Assembly: GCA_029706075.1 (NCBI GenBank)
Contig: JAINUG010000228.1
Span: 248,001-312,000, forward strand
Source: Aldrovandia affinis
Lineage: Eukaryota > Chordata > Actinopteri > Notacanthiformes > Halosauridae
Reading direction: 5' to 3'
Length of the DNA: 64,000 bases
Positions 29,679-42,620 of this stretch are shown piece by piece (the stretch's first letter is position 1; each line of letters opens with the position of its first letter). The position numbers were made by a program, and so were the translations under genes. The notes below the pieces were generated by a model. The model was not told where the DNA came from. It saw only the letters and a program-made list of their open reading frames with translations, and made no database searches.

Positions 29679-32600
29679 CTCCTCCCTTTTGTTACTAATG
29701 TAACAACTTAAGGAAAAATTTCATCAGGCAACTGGAATGGGTAGCTACCTTTAAAAATTATTACGCGAGAGTGTTACCTTATTGTTCCCATTCTCTCTCT
29801 CCTGCCTATTTACTTCAGAAACGCCAATCACCAAAATTAAAAGGAATAGGAACCATCATAGGGGAATGGGTGCCGTGTGGCATGTGTTGACAAATCCAAC
29901 AATTACTGTAGTTCATTTCTGCGGCAATCATCTCTACAGCCTGATTCTCAGGGGGAACCGGCGGCTGTTGTAAAGCCTCACTAGCTTGTAAAGTCACACG
30001 CATAGACATGGCCAACATTTAAACAGTCGAACCCACTTAAAAGACACATATTCCAACAGAAAACATCGGAAACATACAGGCATTGACTTCCGCCTAACAC
30101 TCCTGATTGTAGACATTTGTCCAGTCTATTGCAAAGTTATTGAATATACTACAACATGTCTTGTGAGGTGTAGGGCCATTATTCAAGTCCCTCAGTTGGT
30201 CTGAGATGACGTCATTCAAGCTGTTATGTCCAGTCTGCTGTAGAATCGTCTCCTCCCCTGGCCCTGCTTTCGGGTCCCCGAAAGCAAGCATAAGGCTACA
30301 CACCACAATGGTCAATGTTAGTGCGATAATAGTCATTATTATGCATGGAAACCAGGGGTTGTCCTGTGGCTTAAGCAGATGCGGGTACCGCCTCCTCAGG
30401 AACTCGTCTCTAGTGGGAAGCGTGTATCCAGGTATCTCTGTCCGCAACCTTCACAGCCGTGGGGGTCGTCAGCAGCACCTGGTATGGTCCCCACCACCGG
30501 GGTGGATGCCAATGCTTTCGTCTGAGGTCCTTCACCACCACCCAATCTCCTGGCCTTCCTTCGTCTCAGGAAGTGCTGCTTTCACCTTTAAAAATAGATC
30601 TCAGAACATTGTTTAACGCGACGCAGTATCTTACCATCTCGTCATCTGTTCCTTGCAGAGTCAGCCGATTCTGTGGAAAGTGTTTGATTAGCTCTTTCAA
30701 CTGCACCACCACTGGCTGGGTGATAAGCACAGTGTGTTCTCAGATCCATCTGGTCGTGGATGGCATTGTTATGCCCTTCCCTACATTGTTAGTCAAACAA
30801 ATAACAAATTTCAGCATATACATGAAAGCATGATGTATACCAACATTTATTTACAAGTTCTGTCATCCCCCCCTTTGATACATGGTCACTATCATGTATC
30901 AATTTGGCAAGGAAAGGAAAAGTAGAACGTGGAAGTGCAGGCAGGCCAGTCGGGCCTACCCACACATTGTTGCGAGGGGTACACTGACGTTTCCAAACCT
31001 GTAATTCTCGTGCATCAGATCCTGTTCGTGACATCATTATTGAGAGAGAATGGGTTAAAAAATGGCACCTGCGCAGCCATCTGCACAATGGGGAAGAAAA
31101 GAGAGGAAGCAGCCAGCTTAGCTGCCGCATCCGCTGCTGCATTTCCCTGTGATACTGGATCATTCGCATTCGTGTGGGCCTGACATTTACAAATCGTAAT
31201 AGAAGAAGGCAACAATATGGCATTTAAAAGATTCTGTCCTAATACATACTGCATAATTGGTTTTCCTGTAGAGGTGAGAAATCCTCTCTGTGCCCATAAG
31301 GCCCCAAAATCCTGACACACCCCGTAAGCGTCAGTATAGATTGTAACTGATTTGCCCTCTGCCAATCTACAGGCACGAGTTAGAGCAAACAGCTCTGCCG
31401 CTTGTGCAGAGAGATGTGAAGGCAGCCTCCCACTTTCTACTGTCCCGTATGTTGAACAAACAAAAGGCCACGTAGGCCACCAGGGGGCTCGCCTGTGGCC
31501 CTGTCCTCTGTGCAGAGCCATCCACAAAATATATCAGATCAGAATTTGGAAGGGGTATGTCTGTTAGTCAGGCCGGGGCTCAGAGAAAATCTCCACCAGC
31601 TGCTCACAGGAATGTGGCTCCATCATCTTCTGTGGGGAGCAAAGTAGCAGGGTTAAGTACAATACAAAGTTTCAGGTTGACATGCGACATAGTTAGTAGC
31701 ACATTTTGCCAATGTAGAATCACTTGGTGTTACATGACATGCAGGTTTTATTTGTGCAGTCCGTGCCTGCGAGACTATCGCATATAGGCCTACTGCGTGT
31801 GGGACGTGTATCGTCACTTTGACATAAATCTTTTTATTTTCTCTGATACAAATAAATTGAAGGGACTTTGATGATTCGGTAAACCTAAACAGGGAGAAGA
31901 AGTCAATGCCTGTTTCAGGTGAGTCAAAGCTGTCAAAGATTCACTATTCCAGTCAATGTATTCTGTCATGGCCATTTTGTGACCATGTATTAATTCCGAA
32001 AGTGGTTGAACTATTTCAGCATAGTCCATGTAGTAGCCACTCTGCAGTAGCCAGCCATTCCCAAAAGGGTCATCATGTGTTCTTTGTCGTCGGTTGAGGC
32101 AAGGCCAGAATCGCCTCGATTCTGTCCGAACTCAACCGACGTCCAGCAGGTGTGATGTCATGACCTAAATATATCACATTTTGAGTAACAATTTGTAATT
32201 CAAACCAATTTTTAAACACAGAATTTCTCTATCAATCGCTCCTTTTTATGATTTTATCCCATATAGTCATAAAATACTTTCACATTTAGAACAACATTGT
32301 AATTTTGCTTTTGATACTTTAAGGCCATTTTCCGCTAAAAATAGAAGCACTGCTCTTGTATCTGTTTCACAGGCCTTTTTGGAAAAGGAACACAAAAGTA
32401 AATCCTCTACATATTGAATTAATGTACTCCCTCGGGCGGCACGAACTGCTCTAAATTTGCTGCTAATTCAGCAGAGAAAATCGCTGGCAATTCGACATAT
32501 CCTTGCGGAAGGACAGTCCAAGTCCATCGTTTACCTTTGAATTTAAATGCAAACCAAATCTGGAAGTACCGCAATACAAAAAAATAAAATAAAATGCATT

Positions 32601-34382
32601 CGCTAAATCAATCACAGTGAACCAATTTGAATTTGACGGCACTTGAAAAAGAAAAACCAGAGTGACAGGGTTTGGTACAACAGGTGAGCTCCTGTCATTT
32701 TACCTATGTCAAATTTATTTTGAGCCCAGAGTGTTTGCGGAACATCATTTAATACCCAAGGATTTACCTGCTGTCTGCACTCCCTACCAGGCGGCATTTC
32801 TCTAACCCAAGAATCCACATCTTCCCATTCCCATTCGGTAATTTTCGATAATGACATATGCCACTTCCTGATTTGTTCATATAATAATTTCTGCTCTTCA
32901 CTCAAGTCCCATCTATAATACTGGCTGCCTTCACATCTCTCTGCACAAGCGGCTGAGCTGTTACTAGAATTTCAGTAATTGTCGATCCCGACTACGCGGT
33001 GCCTAAACATATCGTTTCGTTTATTTGCGGCATGTTCCAGAAACACTCATATTCTAAATGTCTAGTCAGGGGTGAGAAACGAGCGCACTTTGAAAAATAA
33101 CTGGGGCGGTCTGATTGGACGGAATATATTTACACAGTTCTGCAATTATTTTGTCATCACACAACTCCCATCTATAATACCAATCTATCAATTGTGTAGG
33201 TACTATCGGAAATAGTCCTAAAACAGGTGACGTGACTGACAACCCATTTTCATCACATTCAATAGTCATTTTGAATTTTAAATCTAAATTTGATAACGGT
33301 GCCCTAGGCACACTTCGTATCACAGACCATGAAGCACTGCTGTCAATCAAAAAAGATACGGACTTACCCATGACTAGAAGGCTCATTGTTGGGCTGGCAT
33401 TTGGTTGTATTGATAATTTTGAAACACAGAATTTCTCTATCAATCCCTCCTTTTTATGATTTTATCCCATATAGTCATAAACTACTTTCACATTTAGAAC
33501 AACATTGTAATTTCGCTTTTGATACTTTAAGGCCATTTTCCGCTAAGAATAGAAGCACTGCTCTTGTATCTGTTTCACAGGCCTTTTTGGAAAAGGAACA
33601 CAAAAGTAAATCCTCTAAAAACTTTTCATCAACTACTCGCCTCGAGACGGCAGGTGTTACTCTGCCTCGAATCCACACAGGAATTCCCCTAGCGCTAGTA
33701 GGCATGTTAGGTTCTCACCTAACACTTCTTAAGGTCAAAGGCTCAAACCTCCCCCTAAGAAGTTCCACGCGTGTGCCGTTTTCGGCGCGTTAGGCTCCAA
33801 CCTAACACTAATTAGGGCATCATCAGGCTCCAACCCTCGCCACTAAGAAGTTCCACGCGTAACCCTCACACTTTAGGCTCCTCACCTAACACCTCTTAGA
33901 AAACAGTTCCTCACGTGTGCCGTTTTCGGCGCGTTAGGCTCCAACCTAACACTAATTAGGGCATCATCAGGCTCCAACCCTCGCCACTAAAAAGTTCCAC
34001 GCTCACTATTTCCCCCTTCACGGTTTTAGGAAAACAGTTCCACGAACAAGGCTCGTGTACTGCTTACCTTCCTTTCCAAACTGTTTTTTACTTTTTTATT
34101 TTTGTATTCTTTTTTTCTATTTTTATTTTTTTTTATTATTAAAAAGGGCCCCAGAAAAAAAATACTCTAATTAATTAACACAGTCTCACCCTTATTTATT
34201 TTTTTGTTCGGAATGGTGTTAGCCACCACAAACCCTCCGCAGGCTGTCAGGTGGGTCTCAAAAGTCCTTGAGGGTAGAGCTCCCTGGACCGATCCTCTGA
34301 TGGTCCCCGTGCACGGTTAACCCTTGAGTCACTGCGGTTGATCAGCGGCGGACGTTACCGTCCCATCTGGGTCGCCAAGAAT
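29679..34382 (-). pseudogene. ERV internal region B (pol remnants)
   Basis: The layout is the same as in region A, displaced by roughly 5.27 kb: leader (33640-34382), protease-like region (33066-33443), N-terminal pol region (32612-32905), RT connection (31814-32029), RNase H and integrase start (30789-31527), and a membrane-anchor frame (30094-30447). It is nearly identical to region A, with scattered small indels. Because the same missing parts are missing in both, the losses came before the duplication. Confidence 0.8.
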
Positions 34383-34965
34383 TGTCGTGAGAAATTCTAC
34401 TATTCAAAGGAAGCGAGACTGTGTTCTCAATTTTCAAATCATGTTTTATTACTGTTTCGAAACAGGGGAGCAGTCTAACACTCTCGCATGAAGAATGTCA
34501 GAGTATCTCCGACGAGATAAAGGAAATACAACAGTATATATCTTTTACATTCGAGGTGACCATCGCCCCTTTGGAGTTTCACCCATTGGTCATGGTTGAA
34601 ACCCCTCCTTTATTGATGGGTCCAAACACATGTTTTACCCTCCCAACATACACATTTCTTGCATACATTAGGATAAGGCAACTCTCACTTATGACCCAGT
34701 AATAACTTTCCATCCGTGTTATGATTTATACAGCACAATAACAAACTCATTCCCAAGGAACCAACCCTGACGTTTCCTGCTCTCCAACCCAAACATCTTA
34801 ATGTTTCTCATTCCTTCACACTGAATTGTCTCTCAGTCCTAGCAACACTCACTTATCTCTTCCCGAATGGTACACCATGTCTGACCCGTTAGTGGAAGCA
34901 TAAACAACTCATTCAGCAAGCTGGAAACGACCGGTCAAAAGGCCTAATCAAATTTTTCCCTCACA
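34383..34965 (-). repeat. ERV LTR 3 (right, outer; 5' LTR of the array)
   Basis: The repeat is 583 bp, begins TGTCGTGAG and ends CCCTCACA. The 4-bp duplication GTAA follows at 34966-34969. In the minus-strand sense this is the promoter-bearing 5' LTR of the array. Confidence 0.9.
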
Positions 34966-35389
34966 GTAATGCAGAGAGCTTGTTGGTATTAACCTTGAAT
35001 ATTAACAAGCAGGACTATATTTGGTGAACTGTGACTTTGATTAATATAATTTCCTAATATTTCCTCTGTTGCAGTTTGTCATTCCCATAAGGAATCTGTT
35101 TTGAAACAGCTGTTGTTCTGGCTAGTCCAGGTCCACGTACAGTGTCCTGGGCGAGGTCTCATTTATCTGTGTGGAGTACACCTGTATTGTTGGTGCTGGT
35201 AGTAAGGAGATCTGCTGGAGTAGTACTCCTAAGACTCATGAAAGTACATTCTTGCATCTGTACATTCTGCGGTGGACATGTGGCGAGTGAGATGAGATTG
35301 GTGTCAGCTTTCACCGAGGGGCTTGATGACACCACCTACTTGCGCATTGTTTAGGGTTTAGGCAAATGGCTGCCCTGGATATGAGAGGA

Positions 35390-36596
35390 GGTGCCAGCCA
35401 CCCTAACAAAGAGAGATCCGGCGAAGCTTGCAGTGGAGTCATTCGACTTAGAGGAGTTATGGGCAGAGCAGGATAGAGAGCTTGAGTGGCAAGAGAAGGA
35501 GGAAAAGGAGGAAAGGCAATATCAATATGAGCTGGAAAGACTGCAGCTAGAGCAGCAAGAAAAGGATAGGGAACTTCATGGCCTTATCCCATCCTAAGGC
35601 AGGTAGGGTCATGTAGCTATGTGTTTGGCATGCCAGGCCGGCATGTAAAGTTGTCGCTGTGCCACGCAAATTGATTGAAATCCTGTAAGGGGCATGAACC
35701 AGTGGCTCCAGTGTGATATATTGTGGCCTGTGACTCTGAGGAGAAGGCTGAGTACCTGAGCCAGTGAGTGAGTACCCGGCTTCAGAATACGCAGGCTAGG
35801 GAGGCTCTGAGGGAGCAGTTGAGCCATCTCGAGCTGTCCCGAGCTGATGATTTAAGGCCAACCCAGGATTGAAAACGCTGTTCTCCCACAACGTTGATAC
35901 TGGGACGGCTGCCTGTATTAAACAACAGCCCTATCGCCTGAACCCCCATAAGCGGGAGATTATAAGTCAGGAATTGGAGTACATATTAGCGATAGGTGCC
36001 ATAGAACAGGGTGTAAGGGAATGGAGTTCACCTGTAGTGCTTGTGGCCAAGGAAGACGGGGTTCACCACCTCTGTATTGACTATGGAAAGATAAATGCGG
36101 TGACAAGGACTGAAGCCTATCCCATCCGCAGAGGACTGCATTGATAGGATAGGTCATGCCAGTTTTGTGTCCATATTTGATTTGCTTAAAGGGTATTGGC
36201 AGGGTCCTCTGGGTCCGCATGTCAGGGAAGCGTCGGCTTTGTATTGTTGCCAGGTGCTGCCCTTCAGAATGAAGAATGCCCCTTCGGAATGAAGAACACC
36301 CTTCCAACGGTTCCAGTTGGACTACCTGATGCCGTCAACTACATTGACAATGTCATGGTGTACAGTAGCACTTGGGGAGACCACATGCGGATGATCGGTA
36401 AGTTATTTTAGCACCTTGCTGACGCCGGCTTGGTGGTCAGCCTCCCAAATTGTGAGTTCGGGAAGGGACAGGTGACTTACCTGGGCCACCGGGTTAGCCG
36501 AGGCCAGGTGCTGCCCCGGTAAGCCAAGGTCCAGGCTATTGTTGATTTCCCATGCATTAAAGGTGTTCTGGCAGCTCTTGGTGGCCCAATGCCCTA
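35390..36596 (+). mobile_element. Second Gypsy fossil: Gag N-terminus and RT remnants
   Basis: On the plus strand a charged coiled segment (EQDRELEWQEKEEKEERQYQ, about 35469-35530) resembles Gypsy Gag N-termini. Further on are RT remnants: a YRLNPHKREIISQELEYIL block (about 35930-35990), WSSPVVLVAKEDG with LCIDYGKINAVT (about 36020-36110), a YIDNVMVYSS catalytic-pair region (about 36340-36370) and a GKGQVTYLGH-like block near 36470. This Gypsy lineage differs from the one at 17.7 kb. It is broken in several places, LTRs were not found, and a TTAA element adjoins its end. Confidence 0.75.
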
Positions 36597-36600
36597 TTAA

Positions 36601-37962
36601 CCCCCTGAGGTCGACTGAATCGCCGACGATCCGAGCAGCAATAAAAGTATATTACTATTTCTAACGTCGTGAGATTTTATTTAGCAAAAACATTGACAGA
36701 AACCTTAGAATCGTGACTTTCCGATTTGAGCACTGGCAAATAATATGAGATTTTTTAAATTAGGTTAATTAGAACAAAAGTAAACCTTGCCTTTTCCTCT
36801 CTGTTTTACCTGGAAGTATCATCCCCCTTCTATTGACATGGTAACTAGGTGCTAGTCTCGGGGAGGGGCGTGGGGCCATGTGTGAAATCACCGTGTAAAC
36901 AATGTCCCGACATTATATCGCATCTTGTCTGTGTTTATGGTTGCGATCTGCCAGCAACAGACTGTATGCTGATATTTATTTTATTTCCCATGTTTTCAAA
37001 ATATATGAATTCCGCGTCTTGTGATGCTATACGGAAATAATCAGAATCATTGCGAACTGATGCGAATAATTAACGGGAGGATATTTAACCAGCTGGCATT
37101 CTCTGTTTTGGCGCTTGGACATTATCTAGCTTAGCTTGATAGTAGCCTACCTATTGTGATTAATGTTTCTTGCCTCTCGAGAACTTGTTTGTTCGTGTGT
37201 GCTTATTGTTGTTTAGATTCCCAGTGTTTAGTTTATTCCGAGTTTTTGGATACGTTTTGGATTTACCGTTTTACTTTGTTTGTTCCTGATCATTGGTTAT
37301 TTTGTTTTTTTTGGTTATGTCTTTCCGTGTCTTCGCAGACACGGATTTTGCTTTAGTTTTCCTACAGACGTTTAAAGATAAATACATATCTTAAACCCAG
37401 AAAACGGGCTACTTTTGATCATGTGGCTGTGCCCACTGTCAAACAGACTCTGGCTTTTGTCTTTGTCTGATGGCCATTGAGAGAGAGATGGCCCATCTGA
37501 CAGATCTTACAGGTGTGGACAACCCTCAGGTGTGGGTCATGAATATTCAGGAAATTAGCATATAGCCCTCCCACAGCCTGAAATAAATTTGACCAGTTCT
37601 GATAAAAACAGGTTTTTAGCTATTTAGATCATTATTTTGACATCCTTACATAACCAAGACCTTGATGAACAAATGCATATTGGCAAAACAATTAGTCACT
37701 ATAGTTTAGTGTGTGCTTTCACAACTTTTGTGATGGCAGAAAAATGTACTCTTTATAACTTGTGTCTTTGTAGATCTATTTAGAAGCTGCATATGATACT
37801 GACCAAACTATTGATGGCATATAAATGTAACTGTGATTGTCCTTCAAATCAAAATATCAAACACTTTGGAGTAAGTATGTGTTAAGTTGATGAAATTGAG
37901 ATAAATATCAGACCACACCAAAATCACAAAGCTGCTCTGAGCTTAGCACGGACCTCAGGGGG
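36601..37962. mobile_element. piggyBac-like TTAA element, copy 2
   Basis: TTAA flanks both sides (36597-36600 and 37963-37966). The ends CCCCCTGAGGTC and GACCTCAGGGGG form the inverted repeat. The length is 1362 bp. It is in the opposite orientation to 20438-21951: the right end here (about 37770-37962) is the reverse complement of that copy's left end. No transposase is seen. Confidence 0.88.
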
Positions 37963-37966
37963 TTAA

Positions 37967-40487
37967 GACACTTTATGTTTCTGTTTCCTTTATTTTGGCA
38001 GTTACTTGTATATACATGCACTCACAATGTGTATGCCATCTAAAAACCTATTGTCTAATGTACATAGATTCATGTAATTGTGTATTAAAATATACAGTTA
38101 TGTTCAATACAGAATTTGTCAAAATAAACAGCTGTGCATGTAAGTTTAAAGTCAAAAGTGAGTGAAATGCCACTTGAAATCTTACTGAATCACATAGGTC
38201 CTGAAGGTCGACAGCTGGCAAAAGCTGATGACATGCAATGCGAAGGCAGTACGCTAATCAATTTAGAATGATTTCGGCCGTCTGCGCACACCTCTATTTC
38301 CCTTATCATTCACTATTGTCATGTCATTCTTCTCTTCCAGTTTGAAAGGGAGCAGAAAATGTCAGGAGCATTCCGGTTTAGGGTCACGAGACTGAACTGA
38401 ATTATTTTCACTTTGATATTTCAAAGGGATGGGCACCATTTATTTCCTTGCATTTAAGCTTGCTTTTAAAGTGATTTACAGCTTATTCACCAAAATACAC
38501 TGTAGGAATTCATCATCAAGTCATCCACATACTAGTGAGTCCTCCCTCTCTCCTCTGCATCTGATTTGGTGGAGGCGTGTCCTGAGACTTCTGGAATTCA
38601 GCCATGCCTGGAAAGACACTGAGCCTGACTTCTCCACTGAGTTCAAGCTGTGCGCTGGGCATGTCATTTCCAGAGTGTGGAGCGGGCATCATGCCCACAC
38701 CATACCCACAGTGGTAAACAGGAGCTGCTCATCTCTCTCTATGGTGGTTTCATACATCCAAAAAAGAGAGTTAAAGACTTCATAAACGCAGTGCATCAGT
38801 GACTGCAGCTACAGACATTCTTGTATTGGCATGCCATCATTCTTATTGTATATGTAATTAAGGACATTAGGAAGACTGGGTGGAAACTTGACTAAATACA
38901 TTATCTTCCAATATAGTTTTCCCATATAACTTGAAGACACTATGTTTGTGAATGAATGAATAAGTTATGCCAAATGCAATTTCAAATCTCCAGGCTCAAT
39001 ATGAACACAGGTAGGACAGGAGCCAATTTGATTTTGGTATGCTTTTCCGGTTAAATAGAACCAGCCATGCATAAATATTGGATGACTGGTTTTTGGGCAT
39101 GCTACAAGCAGGAAAGTCAATTTTATGTCAGTCAAGGACGTTTTTAGAATATGGCTTCTTTGGGAGTACTAACTCTAGAAAGATAAGATTGCTTTCAAAA
39201 CAAATGTTTAACCCTTTTCACTAAGCTGCTCCTTAATCATGATCTAATATCATTTTAGAAAATGAGTGAAAATGCAGGGCCTGCCTGACAAATGTGATCT
39301 TCTAGAACAATACAAGGTGCACTGCATAGCAGTCTCTGTGATCACTTCACCTGGGTTGGCTTTACATTTTTAACACACGAAAATAAGGATGACGTCGTAA
39401 AAAGTCATTGGATCTCCATTGTTGCCTGAAAAATGAATCATCAGTTGTGTACTGTGAATGTTTTGTGGCTCTGTGAATAATACAGTTTTAGTCACATGGT
39501 GTTTTGAATAAACTAAGTCAAATATAATATAATTGTAAAACTCATTTCTTGAAAAGTTGTATTTTTGGAGATACAGTATATGTTTTTTTTAACAAGGACA
39601 CTTATATATTCCTTTAATAGGTTTTTTATTTAAACTTTTTCTTAGTTGGTCTTCCTGTTCTGCTAGTGTGGGCTGTATTACATGAATTTACACCACCAAG
39701 TTCCTTCAGAATGACATTCCCAACATTATTATATTTTAAGTATTGCCAGGGTTGCTGGGAGATTTAGCCAAGTCATTGTTGAGACCCCCTCCCTCTGAAC
39801 AGGCCTATCTAATTATGTCTGATGAATAACTGAATTCTGTGCATTCTGGGCTCTGGAGTCAAAGTGTTTAAATGACTGCAGTTTTCATTTGGAATGGTGC
39901 CTTTTGTGGAGAGTCAGCTAAGGCCTTCCCTTCAAAGGGGCAACGTTCTGCTCCATCTGTCTCAATTGAAGCCTTTTATCCAGTAGGCCTAAGAAAGAAA
40001 ACAAGGGTCATTAAAGTCTAGTGCATTCCCTTTTAGTCTGTGGTATCACAGCAGCATAGACTTTGAAGTACCAATAAAGTTGGGCATCTTACAAGACACC
40101 TTGCATAAAGTTCACCGGCAAAACCTGCAAATTTCACACAGCAAGTCCATGCCATGACGTACCGTGAGGGTTGGTCCATGGGCCAGTCTAGTACTGATGA
40201 ACTTCTACCCCAGTAGAACGTTGTGTGGCAACAGAGGCTCTGTGTGGGAAACACCATTGACTAATTCATATGACTATGGAAGCAGTATTATTTGGTGGAA
40301 GCATGTCCACGCTAGGCTTTCTGAAAAACATGTGTGGCAAATTTTTCCAGTGTGTGAGTCCACAAATTTGTTCATGTCACAGTTTATCTCTAAGGTTGTC
40401 ATGTATTGGTTGATGTTCAGACAGAACGTGTTATGATAAAATACTTAATTGTAATACTGTGTATTTTCTGTGACTTTCTTTGGACAG
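37967..40487. other. Unique-looking DNA
   Basis: I see no domain-bearing frame and no clear repeat ends. The sequence is moderately AT-rich with some pyrimidine-rich tracts, such as TCTTCTCTTCCAG at 38328-38340, that resemble splice acceptors. It may be intronic. Confidence 0.4.
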
Positions 40488-40558
40488 GTAAAAAAGACAA
40501 GAAATCTAAAAACAAGAAGTTGAGCAAAGGAGCTGAGGACTGCAAAGATGAACTGTAA
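40488..40558 (+). other. Possible terminal host exon ending in a KDEL signal
   Basis: An acceptor-like TTCTTTGGACAG precedes 40488. The next frame (codons from 40490) reads a Lys-rich stretch, KKDKKSKNKKLSKGAED, then C-KDEL and TAA at 40556-40558. KDEL at the C-terminus is the standard ER retention signal. I do not recognise the protein. A Lys-rich, in-frame, acceptor-preceded stretch can occur by chance, and KDEL alone is four residues. No preceding exon in a matching phase was found. Confidence 0.25.
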
Positions 40559-41070
40559 AAGTTTTATTCTAGCCCCAAGACCCAATGCAGGCATCTCACA
40601 ATGGGGAGCAGCTATCCTTAAACCATATTTCCACTGGAGTGAAGGTTGTTTTAGATGCTTTTATCTCACCATAATGCCACCTCAGCCCCTTCAGTTGGAT
40701 AATGTAGAAACAATTACTGGCCTCTCAAATAAGATGGGCCATAGATAATTAGATTCTTACATTGGATGGGCTGGGGGTTGTGGTAGGGTGGGAGGAAACA
40801 AGCAATTAACACAGCACATCATCCATTTGTCTTCAAAGGGGAAATTGTAACTGCCAGTGCTGCTTTCACAGTTTATTAAAATACAGACTTTTAATAAACA
40901 CTGCGGCACATAGCCTTTTCTATAAAGGCTTGGATATTGTAGGCTGTCCCGAGGTAACAGTGTTTTCTGTAATTGAACCAAACACCATCTTAGCTGCGGT
41001 CATCTTTTTTAAGCCAGCAAATAAAAGTTTGCTATAATGTAAGAGAGTAATTATGTACAAATATACTCAG

Positions 41071-41072
<2 letters not shown>

Positions 41073-41129
<57 letters not shown>

Positions 41130-41135
41130 CACACA
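41073..41135. repeat. Microsatellite (AC)n(AT)n(AC)n
   Basis: A run of AC dinucleotides (about 38 bp) is followed by about 19 bp of AT and a few more AC. This is a compound dinucleotide microsatellite just outside the Polinton. Confidence 0.95.
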
Positions 41136-41324
41136 TGAAAACAATGTATATTCTGTAAATAGCTATTATTATTATCTTCATAAATCCTCATTTACTGGGG
41201 CTTACAGCTGAATAGTAACTAATCCATACACAAATGAACATTGCACACCCATTTAATTCCAAATGAGCCTCATCAGTCCTTCATACAACCTCTATTATTA
41301 GAAAAAAGAAAGAAGAGAGTATTT

Positions 41325-41605
41325 TATACCTGCAGATTTGATGGATGGTGACCTTTGACCTGTATCCCCCTTTGACATCTCATTTCTACCTTGTTCTTTG
41401 ATTTCTACCTTTCCGTTCATTATAGTGGTTAGTTTAATAGAACGAAAAACATGCAAAGCCCTGATGATGTTTGTAATTGATCTGCAAAGCACTGGGGAAG
41501 GTTTTTTTAAATTAATGTTCTCTCACATAACATAGTTCAAACCACAGTGCAACATTCAGAGTTAATAAATAAGCCGGTTTCTGAGCCTATATTTAAGAGG
41601 AAATA
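41325..41605 (+). repeat. Polinton left terminal inverted repeat
   Basis: The repeat contains GGTGACCTTTGACCTGTATC and later AACGAAAAACATGCAAAGCC and AAGCACTGGGGAAGG, each matching the reverse complement of the right repeat. It is shorter than the right repeat because about 150 bp present there are lacking here. Confidence 0.75.
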
Positions 41606-41699
41606 GCCTAACTTTAGTTTCCTCTGGAATTGTCTTAACTAGAGTACTTAATGATCTATGTATGAATGCTCACTCCAGAAAATGATCTGTTCTTGTACT

Positions 41700-41830
41700 C
41701 TTCACCGTGGTCTTTGACACTATTGACCATGAAATCCTACTAAATAAACCACAAGACTGGGTTGGTATAACAAGAACTGCCTTAAGCTGGTTTAGAACCT
41801 ATTTCACCAAACATATCTCCGAAGAGGAAT
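41700..41830 (+). mobile_element. L2-type LINE scrap (RT fragment)
   Basis: A short plus-strand stretch reads VFDTIDHEILLN and then WFRTYF, the first catalytic region of L2-clade reverse transcriptase. It is a few dozen codons long, lies inside the Polinton and has no tail of its own. Confidence 0.6.
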
Positions 41831-41916
41831 GAGACAAATGTTTTGGCCTTTTGGTCCAAGAAAAATCCCCTGCCAAAGCCAGAGGCATGGGAAACTTATT
41901 ACAACATGCCTGATGA

Positions 41917-42620
41917 GTGAGAAAATACATTTTGGCTGAGGAGCTGAGTGCGCTCCTGTTCGAAATCCTTGTCAAACCCAGACATATAAACCACAAACCG
42001 GCCCCTGGGGTAAACGTTGCATTCCTAGAAGTGCATATGGATAATGTGAGACAGGTTTCTGGTGTAAACTGGAAAGAAATGTTGTCAGACACTATAGAAT
42101 GTACATCACCATTACATGTCTATTTACATGACCTTTTTACAATACTATTTAAAAATCAATAGGGTTGGAAGATTGCTCACATTTTGTCTGTAGTTCCATG
42201 TGTAACTGATGTCTGTATAATTAAATTGCATAGAAATGAAAATGTAAATGCTGATAAGGTTCCATGTTTGATAGCAACTCTTCTTGACAAAAATGTTCAA
42301 GCCTGTGTGGATTTTATAAAGTTCCTTGATGTAAAGTAACAGGGGCACTTTTTATATGAAAATGAAAATGAATGTTTTTAAAAACATTCAGACTGTCATT
42401 ATTCTTTCGACGTCTACATGTGGGGGGTCCTCTAACAATGTCAGAACGGTTGATGAAATCCGCGTATTACACACCAGCAAAACTGGCTCATATGGGGGAA
42501 AAGAAAACTTTCAAAGGAGCCTGAAGGAAGCAATTGGTGCAAGGTTAAATTATTCTCTTGAAGCTACAACAAGATGGGCTGTGCTTTTCCACAATCGAAT
42601 TGTGTAGTTATGAACAGAAT
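41917..42620 (+). other. Unassigned open fragments in the Polinton
   Basis: Plus-strand frames at 41917-42162 and 42356-42607 show no motif I can name. Their place between the left end and the integrase remnant suggests Polinton-coded sequence, but I cannot assign them. Confidence 0.35.

Larger units (their letters stand above)
23839..34965 (-). mobile_element. Endogenous retrovirus, tandem array: three LTRs, two internal regions
   Basis: Three LTR copies (23839-24423, 29094-29678, 34383-34965) alternate with two near-identical internal regions (24424-29093 and 29679-34382). The outer flanks share the 4-bp duplication GTAA (23835-23838 and 34966-34969), so the array descends from one insertion. 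The middle LTR is shared. Coding direction is minus. A purine tract AAAAGGGAGGAG adjoins the first and second LTRs on the inner side, and a primer-binding site TGGCGACCCAGATGGGAC lies inside the second and third. Pol-derived motifs resemble class I (gamma/epsilon-like) fish retroviruses. Both internal copies are broken fossils with many breaks and no recognisable gag or full env. Confidence 0.92.
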
